DNA of 64,000 nucleotides from Ardenticatenaceae bacterium. GTDB taxonomy: Bacteria; Chloroflexota; Anaerolineae; Promineifilales; Promineifilaceae. The stretch spans positions 36,040 to 100,039 of the forward strand of contig JACKBU010000017.1 of assembly GCA_020634395.1 (NCBI GenBank), in the 5' to 3' direction. Within the stretch, counting starts at the first letter, position 1. Every line of letters begins with the position of its first letter. Shown in pieces: positions 35,782 through 46,677 of this stretch. The notes beneath the pieces are model-generated. The model was not told the origin of the DNA. It saw only the letters and a program-made list of their open reading frames with translations, and made no database searches. The translations under genes and the position numbers were made by a program.

Positions 35782-36699
35782 ATGGCTACCTACATCGTAC
35801 AAACAGAACGTGTCTCCTGGACGAATATTGTTCAGCCCACTCCTGAAGATATTGCCCAATTGGGCCAGCGGTATCCCCAGTTACACCCGCTAAACCTGGG
35901 CGACTGCCTCACGGAGCTGGAATTTCCCAAGCTTGATCACTACGACGATTATCTGTTTATCGTCACGCAGCTGCCGTTGTGGGACAAGGAGTGGCGCATT
36001 TGCCGCCCGGCGGAGGTGGACATCTTCATTACGCGCGGCGTGCTCGTCACATCACACCAGGGAGATTTGAAGCCGTTGAATGCCTTATTCCATCGCCTGG
36101 AGTCTGACCTGGACGCCCGCCGCGAAAAGATGTCGTATGGGGCCAGCCCTTTGCTGTATGAGCTGCTCAACGACCTGGTCAGTTACTGTTATCCCATCGT
36201 CCACAAGGTGAACCAAAACATCCGCCAGATCGAGCATGATCTGTTTGGCAACGACACCAGTAGAATCTTGCAGGAGGTGGCGGTGGTCCGGCGCGACGTG
36301 ATTGCCCTGCGCCACATTTTACGGCCGCAGTTGGAGGTGGTGCGAGAGCTGGAGAAGGGGGATTGGGCTTTTATCCACGATGACCTGGACATCTATTGGG
36401 GTGACATTGGGGACCACCTGGCGCAGCTGCGGTCGGTGATTGATGAGCAGGCGGAGGTGGTGGCCGGGCTTTCGGACACGCTGGACACGCTGGCCTCGCA
36501 TCGCATCGATGAAGTGGTGCGCTTGCTGACGCTGGTGACGCTGTTGAGTGTGCCCCTGACGGTACTGACGACGATTTTTGGCATGAATGTGCAGCTTCCG
36601 TATGGAACGCACCCCCTGCCTTTTTACATCATCAACGTCACGGGTATTTTGATTACGTTCCTGGTGATCTGGTATTTGCGCCGGCGGCACTGGTTATAA
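35782..36699 (+). CDS. corA: CorA-family divalent cation transporter
   Basis: Pentameric Mg2+/Co2+ channel subunit of 305 residues. There is a long cytosolic N-terminal domain with helices rich in acidic residues, then two C-terminal membrane segments. The signature GMN is seen as TTIFGMNVQLPYG, and the protein ends with a basic tail, LRRRHWL. It is monocistronic and follows the repeat-rich gap. Transport of Mg2+ is the family norm; Zn2+ or Co2+ remain possible. Confidence 0.9.
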   Translation: MATYIVQTERVSWTNIVQPTPEDIAQLGQRYPQLHPLNLGDCLTELEFPKLDHYDDYLFIVTQLPLWDKEWRICRPAEVDIFITRGVLVTSHQGDLKPLNALFHRLESDLDARREKMSYGASPLLYELLNDLVSYCYPIVHKVNQNIRQIEHDLFGNDTSRILQEVAVVRRDVIALRHILRPQLEVVRELEKGDWAFIHDDLDIYWGDIGDHLAQLRSVIDEQAEVVAGLSDTLDTLASHRIDEVVRLLTLVTLLSVPLTVLTTIFGMNVQLPYGTHPLPFYIINVTGILITFLVIWYLRRRHWL

Positions 36700-36770
36700 A
36701 GAGACCTGTCATTATAGGATTGTGTGTTAGAATTGAAGTATCAGCAAATTCCTTTGAGTGAGGGAGCAGT

Positions 36771-37094
36771 ATGGAGACAACAGATCTAACCATCAAAAGA
36801 CATACGGCCGTCTGGACCCAGGATCAGGATCTTTTAGGCGATGCTATGCACATTTACCATCGCCTGGACAACATCAATCCGGCGCTCAAATATTATGCGG
36901 CATACCTGGATGTGTTTTCGTTTGAACTGGGCGAGCATTATTACATTCCGCTGGAGTTTGTCGAGGGGATGGATGGGGCAAACGGCCGTCTCATCCTCAC
37001 CATAACGCGCAAAAAGGTAGAGGACAATACCTGGAATCGTATGCCCGGCTTTATAGCGAACGGCAAAGCGCGTAAAGAAGATCTGCCTGCCTGA
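36771..37094 (+). CDS. Small conserved-type hypothetical protein
   Basis: A 107-residue soluble protein preceded by GAGGGAG. I do not recognise it with confidence. The central part (ELGEHYYIPLEFVEGMDGAN then RLILTITRKKVED) is loosely like a PRC-barrel/DUF2171 stress domain, which also places an HYYIP-like strand before an acidic turn. It has no signal peptide or cysteines. It stands alone between corA and the subtilase gene. Confidence 0.6.
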   Translation: METTDLTIKRHTAVWTQDQDLLGDAMHIYHRLDNINPALKYYAAYLDVFSFELGEHYYIPLEFVEGMDGANGRLILTITRKKVEDNTWNRMPGFIANGKARKEDLPA

Positions 37095-37306
37095 TCACCC
37101 AACCAGCCCTTGTGCGTTAGTCTTGGCCCACAAGGGCTTTACCTTTCCCCTGTCAACAGTTTATCAACCCCTGGCCTGCTGCTTGTGTTAAAATAGTGCT
37201 ATCACGCGCAAGCGGGATCCTAGCGCCGTTTCTTCCTCAAACTTCCCCCTCCGCAGAGCGCGCTGGCGCGTAACGATTCTGCAACAATTGGACTCCAGGA
37301 GGTCAA

Positions 37307-40015
37307 ATGAAAATCGTAAAAGGGATATTTGTTCTGAGTCTCCTTGTGATCGTTTTGATTGTGTCTCAAGGGAGCTTTGCACTGCCGCCTAGTCAGGATG
37401 GCGGCTATTTAGGGATGGATGAAGATCAGTTGGCAGCGGTGGAACAGTGGGGCAGCACGGAAGATCCGCATGTAACGGCCGTGCTGCAGGCGCAGGCCGA
37501 CACGGCCGTCACCAGCACCCTCAGCGAAGTCCACCTGGGCTACGACAAAGTCACCGGCCAATACCTTGATGATCCCACCATTGAAAGAGCCGCAAGCCCC
37601 CAGGCCGTGGAACCCAAAGCCAACAGCGACATAGATGCCAGCGTTATCCGCTTTGGCACCAACAATGCCCTGCAGGTGACGCCGGGCATGAACGCCGCGC
37701 TGCGCGAAAAACTGGCCACCGCCGGCGCCCCGGCGGAATATCTGGTTTTGCAGTTTACCTATCCGGTGGACATTGCTCTGAAGGAGGCGCTGGTAGCGCA
37801 AGGCGTGGTCTTTGGCGACCCGCTGGATAAGCTGTCGTTTTATGCCAAGATTCCGGGCGGGGCGGTAACGGCCGTTTCCCGGGCCATCGACCAGGGCAAG
37901 ATCAACTTCGTGGGGCAGGTTCCGGCGGCCTTCCACATTGGCGATGGCGTGCAGGCGCAGCTGAATGCCACGGCCTCCCTGGATGCCGGTATCCCGGTCA
38001 CAGTGCAGTTGTTCGAGGCTCCCAGCGAGGCCCAACTGGCCGATCTGGGCAACCTTATGACCATCGAACGGCGCTCCGATGGCACGATGCACCTGGTTGA
38101 AGGGGTGCTGCCGGCGGGCAACGTGCTGGCGCTGGCGGGAAACACGGCCGTGCAGCTCATCCAGGAGCAGGTGCGAAACGACTCGGGCTCCGTGGAAACA
38201 CCCCCTGTGCCTGACTCCCCATCCGAAGGACGCGCCAATCTGGAAGGTAACCTCTCCACCGGCGGCGACATCCTGAAACAAAACGGTTACACCGGCGTGG
38301 ACATCAACGTCATGGTGATGGATTCGGGCATCGCCCACCAGGGCAGCACCTATCACCCCGACCTACCCCTCAGCCGCATCACCGACCAGTATGCCTGGTA
38401 TCCTACCGTCAGCACAGACCCGGCGGCTATCGATAGCCACGGCACGCACGTCGCCGGCAGCATTGGCGGCAGCGGCGTAGGCACTACTGACCTGGCCTGG
38501 CAGGGCATTGCTCCAGACGTCAACTTTATGATCTATCGGCTGTGCTGCAATGCGCCTTTTGGTTATGGATATTTTGATTCTGACTTCCAGGCCTCCCTAC
38601 AGCGCGGCGCCTCCCACAACGGCCACGTTTCCAACAACAGTTGGGGCGGCGGCAACAACACCTACGCCGTCAGCTCGCAGTTGGCCGATCGGGCGGTGCG
38701 CGGCGAATACAGTTCCCGCTGGATGAACATGGTAATCATCACCCACAACGATAACGCCCTTTCGCGCAGCCCCGGCACGGCCAAAAACGCCATCACCGTT
38801 GGCGCGGTAAAGGATGGCAACTGGCCGAACGAAAGCGTGACCTCATGCGGTGGTGTAAGCGACTATGACTGGCCGCCCGGTGAGCGAATTTGTTTCAGCA
38901 ACTATGGCCCGATTGACGTTGACGGGGATGGCGCTTCGCGCATCAAACCCGATTTGATGGCTCCCGGTGTCAAGATCACGTCGTCGGTTGCCTGGTATCT
39001 GGATGGTGACTACTACGCCGCCTGGAATGGCACGAGCATGGCCGCGCCGCAGGTGACCGGCAGCGTGGCCCAGTTTTTGGACGCCTATCCCGGCTATATC
39101 AACTGGCCCGAAGTGGTGAAGGCGGCCTTTATTGCCTCGGCCACCAACGTGGGCGGAACGGATACTGCCCATTACGGCCGTGGCATGATCAACGTCTACC
39201 ACGCCACTTACGACCAAAGCAACATCAGCGACGTTACTTTCTGGACAGGGTCGATAGCGGCCACGGGCAGCGTCGTCACGCATACCTTCACAGTGCCGTC
39301 CGGATTCTCGGAAGTGCGGGTGGCCCTTACCTGGGCCGATCCGGTGGCCGGCGATGGCACAGATGACGTGATCAATGACCTGGACCTACGAGTTTATGAT
39401 GGCAACGGCGTGTTGGTTGGCACCTCTGCCACTTCTGATGACACGGTAGAGTACGTAAAAGCGACCAGCGGGGCGCCCGGCAGCTGGACCATTCGTGTCA
39501 ATGGCTACTCTACCTCCTCCGCGCAGGCCTATGGCCTGTCCAGCGTGGAAGTGCTGCGCCCGGCCGATCTTTCCATCACCTCTTCAATCAATCCGGGGTT
39601 GGGCACCTTTTCGGGCGGCACGTTTTACCTGTACACGACCCTTAGCAACTCTGGTTTTGCCGCGCCGGGCAGCTATGTGCGCCTGCAACTGCCCTCCACG
39701 ACGGACTTTACGGTGGAAGGGGCGCGGATTTATACGGATGACGGCCGTTCCCACTACTACGACGATACCGAACTTATGAACGACGGCGGCGGAACCTATT
39801 GGCGTGTGGCCGTAGGTGAGACCATTGCCAACCACGCCCGCGTGGTGCGCTGGTTCATCCGTTACAACGGTCCAACATTAACGTGCCCACCAAGCGTCAG
39901 CACGTTCGGGACTGACGCTTACTTCCGCGATGCCGGTCTCCTTCAGTTTAGTGACTCGGCCACCGTGCAGTTCGAGTCCAGTGCTTGCAACTACCTGCCG
40001 GCCATTATCAAGTAA
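37307..40015 (+). CDS. Secreted subtilisin-like serine protease (S8)
   Basis: Exported 902-residue protease. The signal peptide is IFVLSLLVIVLIVSQGSFA. A long propeptide-like region (residues ~60-310) follows, then the S8 domain with Asp339 in VMDSGIAH, His378 in DSHGTHVAG and Ser577 in WNGTSMAAP. After it come a pre-peptidase C-terminal (PPC) beta domain (VRVALTWADPVAGDG) and a DUF11-like tail. The ATG at 37307 has GGAGG 7 nt upstream. The next gene encodes a lipoprotein resembling this protein's propeptide region. Likely role: external protein degradation. Confidence 0.93.
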   Translation: MKIVKGIFVLSLLVIVLIVSQGSFALPPSQDGGYLGMDEDQLAAVEQWGSTEDPHVTAVLQAQADTAVTSTLSEVHLGYDKVTGQYLDDPTIERAASPQAVEPKANSDIDASVIRFGTNNALQVTPGMNAALREKLATAGAPAEYLVLQFTYPVDIALKEALVAQGVVFGDPLDKLSFYAKIPGGAVTAVSRAIDQGKINFVGQVPAAFHIGDGVQAQLNATASLDAGIPVTVQLFEAPSEAQLADLGNLMTIERRSDGTMHLVEGVLPAGNVLALAGNTAVQLIQEQVRNDSGSVETPPVPDSPSEGRANLEGNLSTGGDILKQNGYTGVDINVMVMDSGIAHQGSTYHPDLPLSRITDQYAWYPTVSTDPAAIDSHGTHVAGSIGGSGVGTTDLAWQGIAPDVNFMIYRLCCNAPFGYGYFDSDFQASLQRGASHNGHVSNNSWGGGNNTYAVSSQLADRAVRGEYSSRWMNMVIITHNDNALSRSPGTAKNAITVGAVKDGNWPNESVTSCGGVSDYDWPPGERICFSNYGPIDVDGDGASRIKPDLMAPGVKITSSVAWYLDGDYYAAWNGTSMAAPQVTGSVAQFLDAYPGYINWPEVVKAAFIASATNVGGTDTAHYGRGMINVYHATYDQSNISDVTFWTGSIAATGSVVTHTFTVPSGFSEVRVALTWADPVAGDGTDDVINDLDLRVYDGNGVLVGTSATSDDTVEYVKATSGAPGSWTIRVNGYSTSSAQAYGLSSVEVLRPADLSITSSINPGLGTFSGGTFYLYTTLSNSGFAAPGSYVRLQLPSTTDFTVEGARIYTDDGRSHYYDDTELMNDGGGTYWRVAVGETIANHARVVRWFIRYNGPTLTCPPSVSTFGTDAYFRDAGLLQFSDSATVQFESSACNYLPAIIK

Positions 40016-40028
40016 CGTCCATCTACTC

Positions 40029-40060
40029 CGGGCGTCATCCTACCGCTAGGATGACGCCCG
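40029..40060. terminator. Hairpin after subtilase gene
   Basis: A 14 bp perfect stem, CGGGCGTCATCCTA with TAGGATGACGCCCG around a CCGC loop, lies 14 bp past the subtilase stop. No T-run follows, so it may stabilise the 3' end rather than terminate. Confidence 0.6.
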
Positions 40061-40176
40061 GTCCTCGGAACCAACTATGCCTGCCAGACGTTTAATAGGT
40101 GAAGCACCCGATGAAGTCCCATGGTTTTGAGCCGGGGCGGCTCTGTCCGCCGCGAGTCTGGGAGGCTAGAGTAGAG

Positions 40177-40743
40177 ATGAAATCGATCCTGACAATTTTA
40201 AGCAGCCTGCTGCTGTTGGCCGTTCTGGCAGCCTGCGCCCCCACAAATGGGGCTGCCGGGCAGCTTCCACCTGAGGTCCAGACCGCGCTGCCCGAAAATG
40301 AGGGCGCATACGTCGTGCTGACCCTGCCGGAAACGGTAACGCCCGAACTGGAAGGGCAGTTGGAGGCGGCTGGCATTCGCCTGTTTGATCCGCTAGGCGA
40401 GCATCGTTATCAGGCATACGTGCCGCAAACGGCCGTCACCGCGCTCTCCTCCCTGCAAGCCGACGACCTTGTACAGGATGTGGCCATCATTGACCCGGCC
40501 AGCAAAATAAAGGGCGAGTTTGCCAATGCCCGGCAAACCTACCGCATTGTCGTGCAGTTTTATGAAGAGCCTACGGAAGAAGAAACGGCCGTGCTGGCCG
40601 ATCACATGAATGTGGGCCGCACGGCCGAAGGGGTTATGAACTTTGTCGAAGGGCGGGCCACCGGGGCGCAAATCAAGCAGCTGGCCGAACTGCCCTTTGT
40701 AAAGTTGATCGAACCGGCGACTCGCAACACTGGCGGGTCTTGA
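40177..40743 (+). CDS. Lipoprotein resembling the subtilase propeptide
   Basis: A 188-residue exported lipoprotein. The start at 40177 gives a signal peptide with lipobox AVLAACA, and GGAGG lies upstream; a longer reading from 40099 is unlikely. The mature part parallels residues ~145-290 of the preceding subtilase: YVVLTL/YLVLQF, a shared DPL before QAYVP/YAKIP, AVTALSS/AVTAVSR, VVQFYEEP/TVQLFEAP, MNFVEG/MHLVEG, and VKLIE/VQLIQ. It has no catalytic domain. I infer a detached propeptide that could act as a surface-bound chaperone or inhibitor of the protease next door. Confidence 0.7.
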   Translation: MKSILTILSSLLLLAVLAACAPTNGAAGQLPPEVQTALPENEGAYVVLTLPETVTPELEGQLEAAGIRLFDPLGEHRYQAYVPQTAVTALSSLQADDLVQDVAIIDPASKIKGEFANARQTYRIVVQFYEEPTEEETAVLADHMNVGRTAEGVMNFVEGRATGAQIKQLAELPFVKLIEPATRNTGGS

Positions 40744-40749
40744 GCACCA

Positions 40750-41739
40750 TTAAGCGCGCAGCGTGCGCAGTTCTCCGAACAATTCTTTTTCTTTAGCAGT
40801 CAAATTCTGCGGCAGGGTAACCTTGACCGTGACGTATAAATCGCCGCGTTTGTCTGGCTGGCGCAGTTTGGGCATGCCCAGCCCCCCCAGCCGGAAGAGC
40901 TTGTCGTTGGCCGTTTCCGGCGGAATGGTCAGGTTGACGCTCTTATCGATGGTGCGTACTTCGACCTGGCCGCCTAAAACGGCCGTGTACAAATCCACCG
41001 GCACTTCCATCTGCAAATCGTCTCCCTCGCGCTGGTAGACGGCGTGGGGCAGGACTTCTACGATCAGGTAAAGATCGCCAGATTGGCCGCCGGCCTGTCC
41101 GCTTTCACCCTGGCCGCTAAGACGGATGCGCGAACCGGTGTCTACGCCGCGCGGGATTTTGGCCTGAATGGTACGGCCGTTTTCCCACTGCAGCGTGCGC
41201 GTCGTACCCTGGAAAGCTTCTTCCAGCGTGATCTGCACCGTATGCTCGGTATCGCGGCCCTGGCGTGCGCGCGGTTGATACGACTGCCGCCCGCTCACAT
41301 CATTGAAACCAAAACCGCTGGCGCGCTGCTGTCCCATCCCGCCAAACAGCGTCTCGAAGAAATCAGAGAACCCTCCGCTGCCGCTGCTGCCGCCGAACAT
41401 CTGGGCAAACTCTTCTGGGCTGACAGTGCGGGTATAGCTCTGGCCGCGTCCACCGGGCTGCGTGGCCCACTGCGACCAGTTGAAATCTTCCGGCCGCCCG
41501 CCGGCCCGTTCGTACTGCTGCCACTGCGCGCCAAACTGATCGTACTTCTTGCGCTTTTCCGGGTCGCCCAGAACTTCATATGCTTCGTTGATGGACTTAA
41601 AGCGCTCCTCGGCGCTTTTGTCGCCGGGATTGACATCCGGATGATACTGCCGGGCTAGCTTGCGATACGCTTTTTTGATTGCCTTCGCGTCGGCGTCTTT
41701 ACTGACGCCAAGCGTTTGATAATAATCCTGTACTTTCAT
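40750..41739 (-). CDS. J-domain co-chaperone, CbpA type (no zinc finger)
   Basis: A 329-residue DnaK partner. The J-domain at residues 1-70 carries HPD in RQYHPDVNPGDK. A Gly/Phe-rich stretch follows (FGGSSGSGGFSDFFETLFGG), then two C-terminal beta substrate-binding domains. The CxxCxGxG zinc module of class A DnaJ is missing, making it class B/CbpA-like. It is the third gene after dnaK and grpE on the same strand, so it is the operon's J-protein. Confidence 0.92.
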   Translation of the reverse strand: MKVQDYYQTLGVSKDADAKAIKKAYRKLARQYHPDVNPGDKSAEERFKSINEAYEVLGDPEKRKKYDQFGAQWQQYERAGGRPEDFNWSQWATQPGGRGQSYTRTVSPEEFAQMFGGSSGSGGFSDFFETLFGGMGQQRASGFGFNDVSGRQSYQPRARQGRDTEHTVQITLEEAFQGTTRTLQWENGRTIQAKIPRGVDTGSRIRLSGQGESGQAGGQSGDLYLIVEVLPHAVYQREGDDLQMEVPVDLYTAVLGGQVEVRTIDKSVNLTIPPETANDKLFRLGGLGMPKLRQPDKRGDLYVTVKVTLPQNLTAKEKELFGELRTLRA

Positions 41740-41842
41740 AAGTTCCTCTGGAAGAGTTTGTGGGTTGGTGTGAGTGTCTGTTTGGGAGAGATGCTATCAC
41801 CGGAAAGCCACGCTGCCAACCAGTCCACCTGCCCATCTGTTT

Positions 41843-42511
41843 TTATTCTGCCACCAAAACGCGCGCCGGTCGTAAAAGTTTGTCCTGATAGGTGTACCCT
41901 GTCTGCTCGACGGCGATCACCGTGCCGGACGCTGTGCGGGGTGCAGGCAGAACGCCTACCGCTTCATGCAGTTCGGGGTCAAACGGCCGTCCTTCCGCGA
42001 CGATAGGTTTGACACCATAATCCGCCAGAGTGGCCAGAAAGGCCTTGCGGATCAACGCCAAACCGGCGTCGTCCGGCCCTTCCTGATGCGAGAGGGCGCG
42101 GTCCAGGTTATCGGCCAGGGGCAGCATGTCGCGCAGCAGTTTTTCCTGATTCTGTTGTGCCTCGGTGGCATAACGCTGCTCCAGCCGTTTTTTGCTGTTT
42201 TCAAATTCGGCTGCCTGGCGCAGGTACTTTTCATGCCAATCTTCGCCTGCCTTATCTGGCGGGGCGCTGGCTGTTTTAGTTTGCGCGTTGGTCAATTCTT
42301 CCTGGTAAGCGGCCAACTGGCGCTGCGCCGCCGCCAGTTCGTTTTCTAATCTTTTGACTTCGGTTTGCTGCTGTTTGGCGGCGTTGTACCATTTTTCGGC
42401 CGTTTCGCGCCACTCGGCGGCGCTGTTTTGTTGGGCAGAGCGGCCGGGTATTTCGGTGACGGGTCGTGAACGGCCGTAGCGCCGCCGGTAATCATCATAA
42501 TCACGAAACAT
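41843..42511 (-). CDS. grpE: Nucleotide exchange factor GrpE
   Basis: A 222-residue GrpE that releases ADP from DnaK. The start MFRDYDDYRRRYG at 42511 has GGAG upstream. A long coiled coil (residues ~45-120) precedes the GrpE core: YLRQAAEFENSKKRLEQRYA, LLPLADNLDRALS and the C-terminal beta wing ending TGYTYQDKLLRPARVLVAE. It lies between dnaK and the J-protein gene. Confidence 0.94.
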   Translation of the reverse strand: MFRDYDDYRRRYGRSRPVTEIPGRSAQQNSAAEWRETAEKWYNAAKQQQTEVKRLENELAAAQRQLAAYQEELTNAQTKTASAPPDKAGEDWHEKYLRQAAEFENSKKRLEQRYATEAQQNQEKLLRDMLPLADNLDRALSHQEGPDDAGLALIRKAFLATLADYGVKPIVAEGRPFDPELHEAVGVLPAPRTASGTVIAVEQTGYTYQDKLLRPARVLVAE

Positions 42512-42528
42512 AATTTCTCCAATCATCG

Positions 42529-42556
42529 AAAAGGGCGGGCATCATGCCCGCCCTTT
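42529..42556 (-). terminator. Hairpin between dnaK and grpE
   Basis: AAAGGGCGGGCAT and ATGCCCGCCCTTT form a 13 bp stem with almost no loop, followed by TTTTC on the minus strand. Placed 50 bp after dnaK and 18 bp before grpE, it probably works as a partial terminator or processing site that favours dnaK expression. Confidence 0.65.
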
Positions 42557-42607
42557 CGTTTAGTTTAAGCAATTTGTCCGGGCACAATTAGTGTCCCCAG
42601 GCCAGGC

Positions 42608-44533
<1,926 letters not shown>

Positions 44534-44686
44534 ATCAATCCTCCAAAATCACTTGAATCGGGTTCAGTGTTTTTGCATCGTTTCGTTTTTTACACCCTTT
44601 ATTTTGACGGATGAATGTTAGAACTAAGTCAGAGAAGCGTAAGACGGCCGTATGAAGCCCGCAAAAAGCATCTGAAAGTCCAATGG

Positions 44687-44715
44687 AAAAGGCCAGACAC
44701 ACAGGTCTGGCCTTT
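44687..44715. terminator. Terminator after surE
   Basis: AAAAGGCCAGAC pairs with GTCTGGCCTTT around a 6-nt loop, between surE and dnaK. On the minus strand it is followed by TTTTCC. Confidence 0.75.
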
Positions 44716-44779
44716 CCAGAGGGAGAAGAGATGCAAGTGATACGAGCAGAGGGTCTCGCAGAGGGGGTATGTTTGCCGA

Positions 44780-45607
44780 TCAGGCTGGAACGGGGATGGG
44801 CGGCGCAACGGCCGTGCCGTTGGCGGCCGGAAGTTCGGCCGGCGTCCAACCCCAATCGGTGAAGTTGCTCAACACGTGGTAGGCAGTCAGGTCCAGCTTT
44901 AGCGGCGTTACGGAGGCAAAAGCGAGGGCGAGGGCGCCAATGTCGGTGCCTTCTTTGGGAATGCCGCTGGGCATGTCGCCGCCAATCCAGTAGTAGCTGT
45001 CGCCGCGCGGATCGCGCCGTTTTTCCAGGCGGTCGCGGTAAACTCGCAGGCCTTGCCGTGTCAGGCGGATGCCGCGAAAGCGTTCCGCAGGGAGGTCTGG
45101 TACGTTGACGTTGAAGAAAACATCGTTGGGAAACTGGTTTTGGATAACCATTTGCACTACCTGGCAGGCGACGGTGGCTGCCAGGCCATAATTGGGCGCC
45201 TGCTGGCTGTTGCGCTGAATGTCCAGCGAAATGGCCACACCGGCCAATCCCCAGATGTTGGCTTCTTTGATGGCCGCGACAGTGCCAGAGTAGGAAACGT
45301 CGTGGCCGAGGTTGGCGGCTGAATTGATGCCGGCCACCACCAGATCCACTTTTTGTGGCAGCAGCCCCATGACGGCCATGGCTACACAGTCGGCGGGACT
45401 GCCATCGGTTGCCAGGGCTGTTGTGCCGTCGGCCAGGCGTACCTCTTGCACGCGTAACGGCCGTTTAAAATGCTTGGTATGGCCGTGGCCGGACCAGTCG
45501 TGGTCGGGGGCAATCACGCTCACTTCGCCAAACTGGCGCATCGCCTGAACCAGAATCAGTAAGCCCGGAGCGGTGACGCCGTCGTCGTTGGTAATCAGAA
45601 TATGCAT
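44780..45607 (-). CDS. surE: 5'/3'-nucleotidase SurE
   Basis: Metal-dependent survival nucleotidase of 275 residues that removes phosphate from nucleoside monophosphates. The metal-binding NDDG is at residues 7-10 (ILITNDDGVTAPG), followed by APDHDWSGHG, TDGSPADCV and VVAGINSAANLGHDVSYSG. The usual GINxGxN has Ala in place of the second Gly (GINSAAN), a mild departure. The C-terminus has a short Pro/Ala tail. Transcribed alone with its own terminator. Confidence 0.93.
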   Translation of the reverse strand: MHILITNDDGVTAPGLLILVQAMRQFGEVSVIAPDHDWSGHGHTKHFKRPLRVQEVRLADGTTALATDGSPADCVAMAVMGLLPQKVDLVVAGINSAANLGHDVSYSGTVAAIKEANIWGLAGVAISLDIQRNSQQAPNYGLAATVACQVVQMVIQNQFPNDVFFNVNVPDLPAERFRGIRLTRQGLRVYRDRLEKRRDPRGDSYYWIGGDMPSGIPKEGTDIGALALAFASVTPLKLDLTAYHVLSNFTDWGWTPAELPAANGTAVAPPIPVPA

Positions 45608-45817
45608 CGTAAAAATCCTGTTCTGTGGTATCTTTTTTCGCTGGTTGTTAGCTTAGGGGAGGGGTGTTAACGGCCGTTTAAGAACTGGTTACCGTTTTGC
45701 TAAGAGATTGTAAATGAATGTAAGGGTTGTGTAAGGGAAACGGCCGTTTTGATATATTTCTAACGCTTTTCAGGTAATGTACAATTGAGTTTTATACCCA
45801 GAGGTTTGAGGTTTAAC

Positions 45818-46597
45818 ATGAATAAAGTAATCAACGTCAATCAGGCGGATTTTCAGAAAGAAGTGGTTGACCGCTCCCACAAAGAAGCGGTATTGGTGGA
45901 TTTTTGGGCGCCCTGGTGCGGCCCTTGCCGGATGCTTGGTCCGGTGTTGGAGCGCCTGGCCGACGAGCCGGGCAGCACCTTTACCCTGGCCAAAGTAAAT
46001 TCCGATAACAATCAACAACTGGCTATGCAGTATGGCGTGCGCGGTATTCCCAACGTCAAAGCGTTTGTGAACGGCAAGCTGGTGGATGAGTTTGTGGGCG
46101 CGCAGCCGGAACCGATGGTGCGGCAGTTCATCCAGCGCCTGCCGAAACCGGCCGGGGCATCAGCCAATGGTCAGACCGCCAAGCATAATGGGCAGGCACC
46201 GGCCAATGATCCGGCCAGCCGCCTGCGGCAGGCCCGCGAACTGATGCAAAAGGGGGATGGCTGCGCGGCGCTGCCGAAACTGCAAGATTTCCCGGCCTCG
46301 CCGCAGTTTGACGCCAGCCAAAAACTGCTGCCGCTGGCCGAGTTTTTGTGCCATGCGGCGCGCGGGCAGTATAACGGCCGTGACGACATGGACAATCTCT
46401 ACCGCCAGGCGGCCGACGCAATCCGCCGGCGGGAATATTCGGCAGCCCTGTACAGCCTGCTCACCATCGTCCACCACGACAAAAGTTACCGTGAGGGTGA
46501 GGCCAAAAAAGTGATGTTGGGTCTCTTTGAGCTAATCGGCGAAGATGACCATCTGACACGCGCCTATCGCCAGCAGCTGGCTTCGGCCATTTTCTAG
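45818..46597 (+). CDS. Thioredoxin-TPR protein (CnoX/YbbN-like)
   Basis: A 259-residue protein with an N-terminal thioredoxin domain (WAPWCGPCRMLGP; C34 and C37 both kept) and a C-terminal helical TPR-like module (residues ~130-259, SRLRQARELMQKGD to TRAYRQQLASAIF). E. coli CnoX/YbbN has lost redox activity, but this version keeps the full CGPC and is probably a redox-active holdase. The start MNKVINVNQAD at 45818 is preferred over an upstream in-frame one. Confidence 0.88.
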   Translation: MNKVINVNQADFQKEVVDRSHKEAVLVDFWAPWCGPCRMLGPVLERLADEPGSTFTLAKVNSDNNQQLAMQYGVRGIPNVKAFVNGKLVDEFVGAQPEPMVRQFIQRLPKPAGASANGQTAKHNGQAPANDPASRLRQARELMQKGDGCAALPKLQDFPASPQFDASQKLLPLAEFLCHAARGQYNGRDDMDNLYRQAADAIRRREYSAALYSLLTIVHHDKSYREGEAKKVMLGLFELIGEDDHLTRAYRQQLASAIF

Positions 46598-46621
46598 CTT
46601 CCGGCACCTAAATAGAAAGGG

Positions 46622-46676
46622 AAACGGGCTGCCAGCCTACGGTATTTCTGACTGTGGGTTGGCAGCCCGTTTTGTT
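46622..46676. terminator. Bidirectional terminator
   Basis: AAACGGGCTGCCA pairs with TGGCAGCCCGTTT around a 25-nt loop, then TTGTTTTT. It serves the thioredoxin-TPR gene and overlaps the 3' edge of the convergent DUF5996 gene. Confidence 0.75.
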
Positions 46677-46677
46677 T

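Noticed and set aside
44534..44640. CIRCE or HAIR heat-shock operator upstream of dnaK
   Set aside because: I looked for TTAGCACTC-N9-GAGTGCTAA and CTTGAGT-N7-ACTCAAG on both strands and found neither; only a weak CACTGAA/TTCAAGTG symmetry is present.
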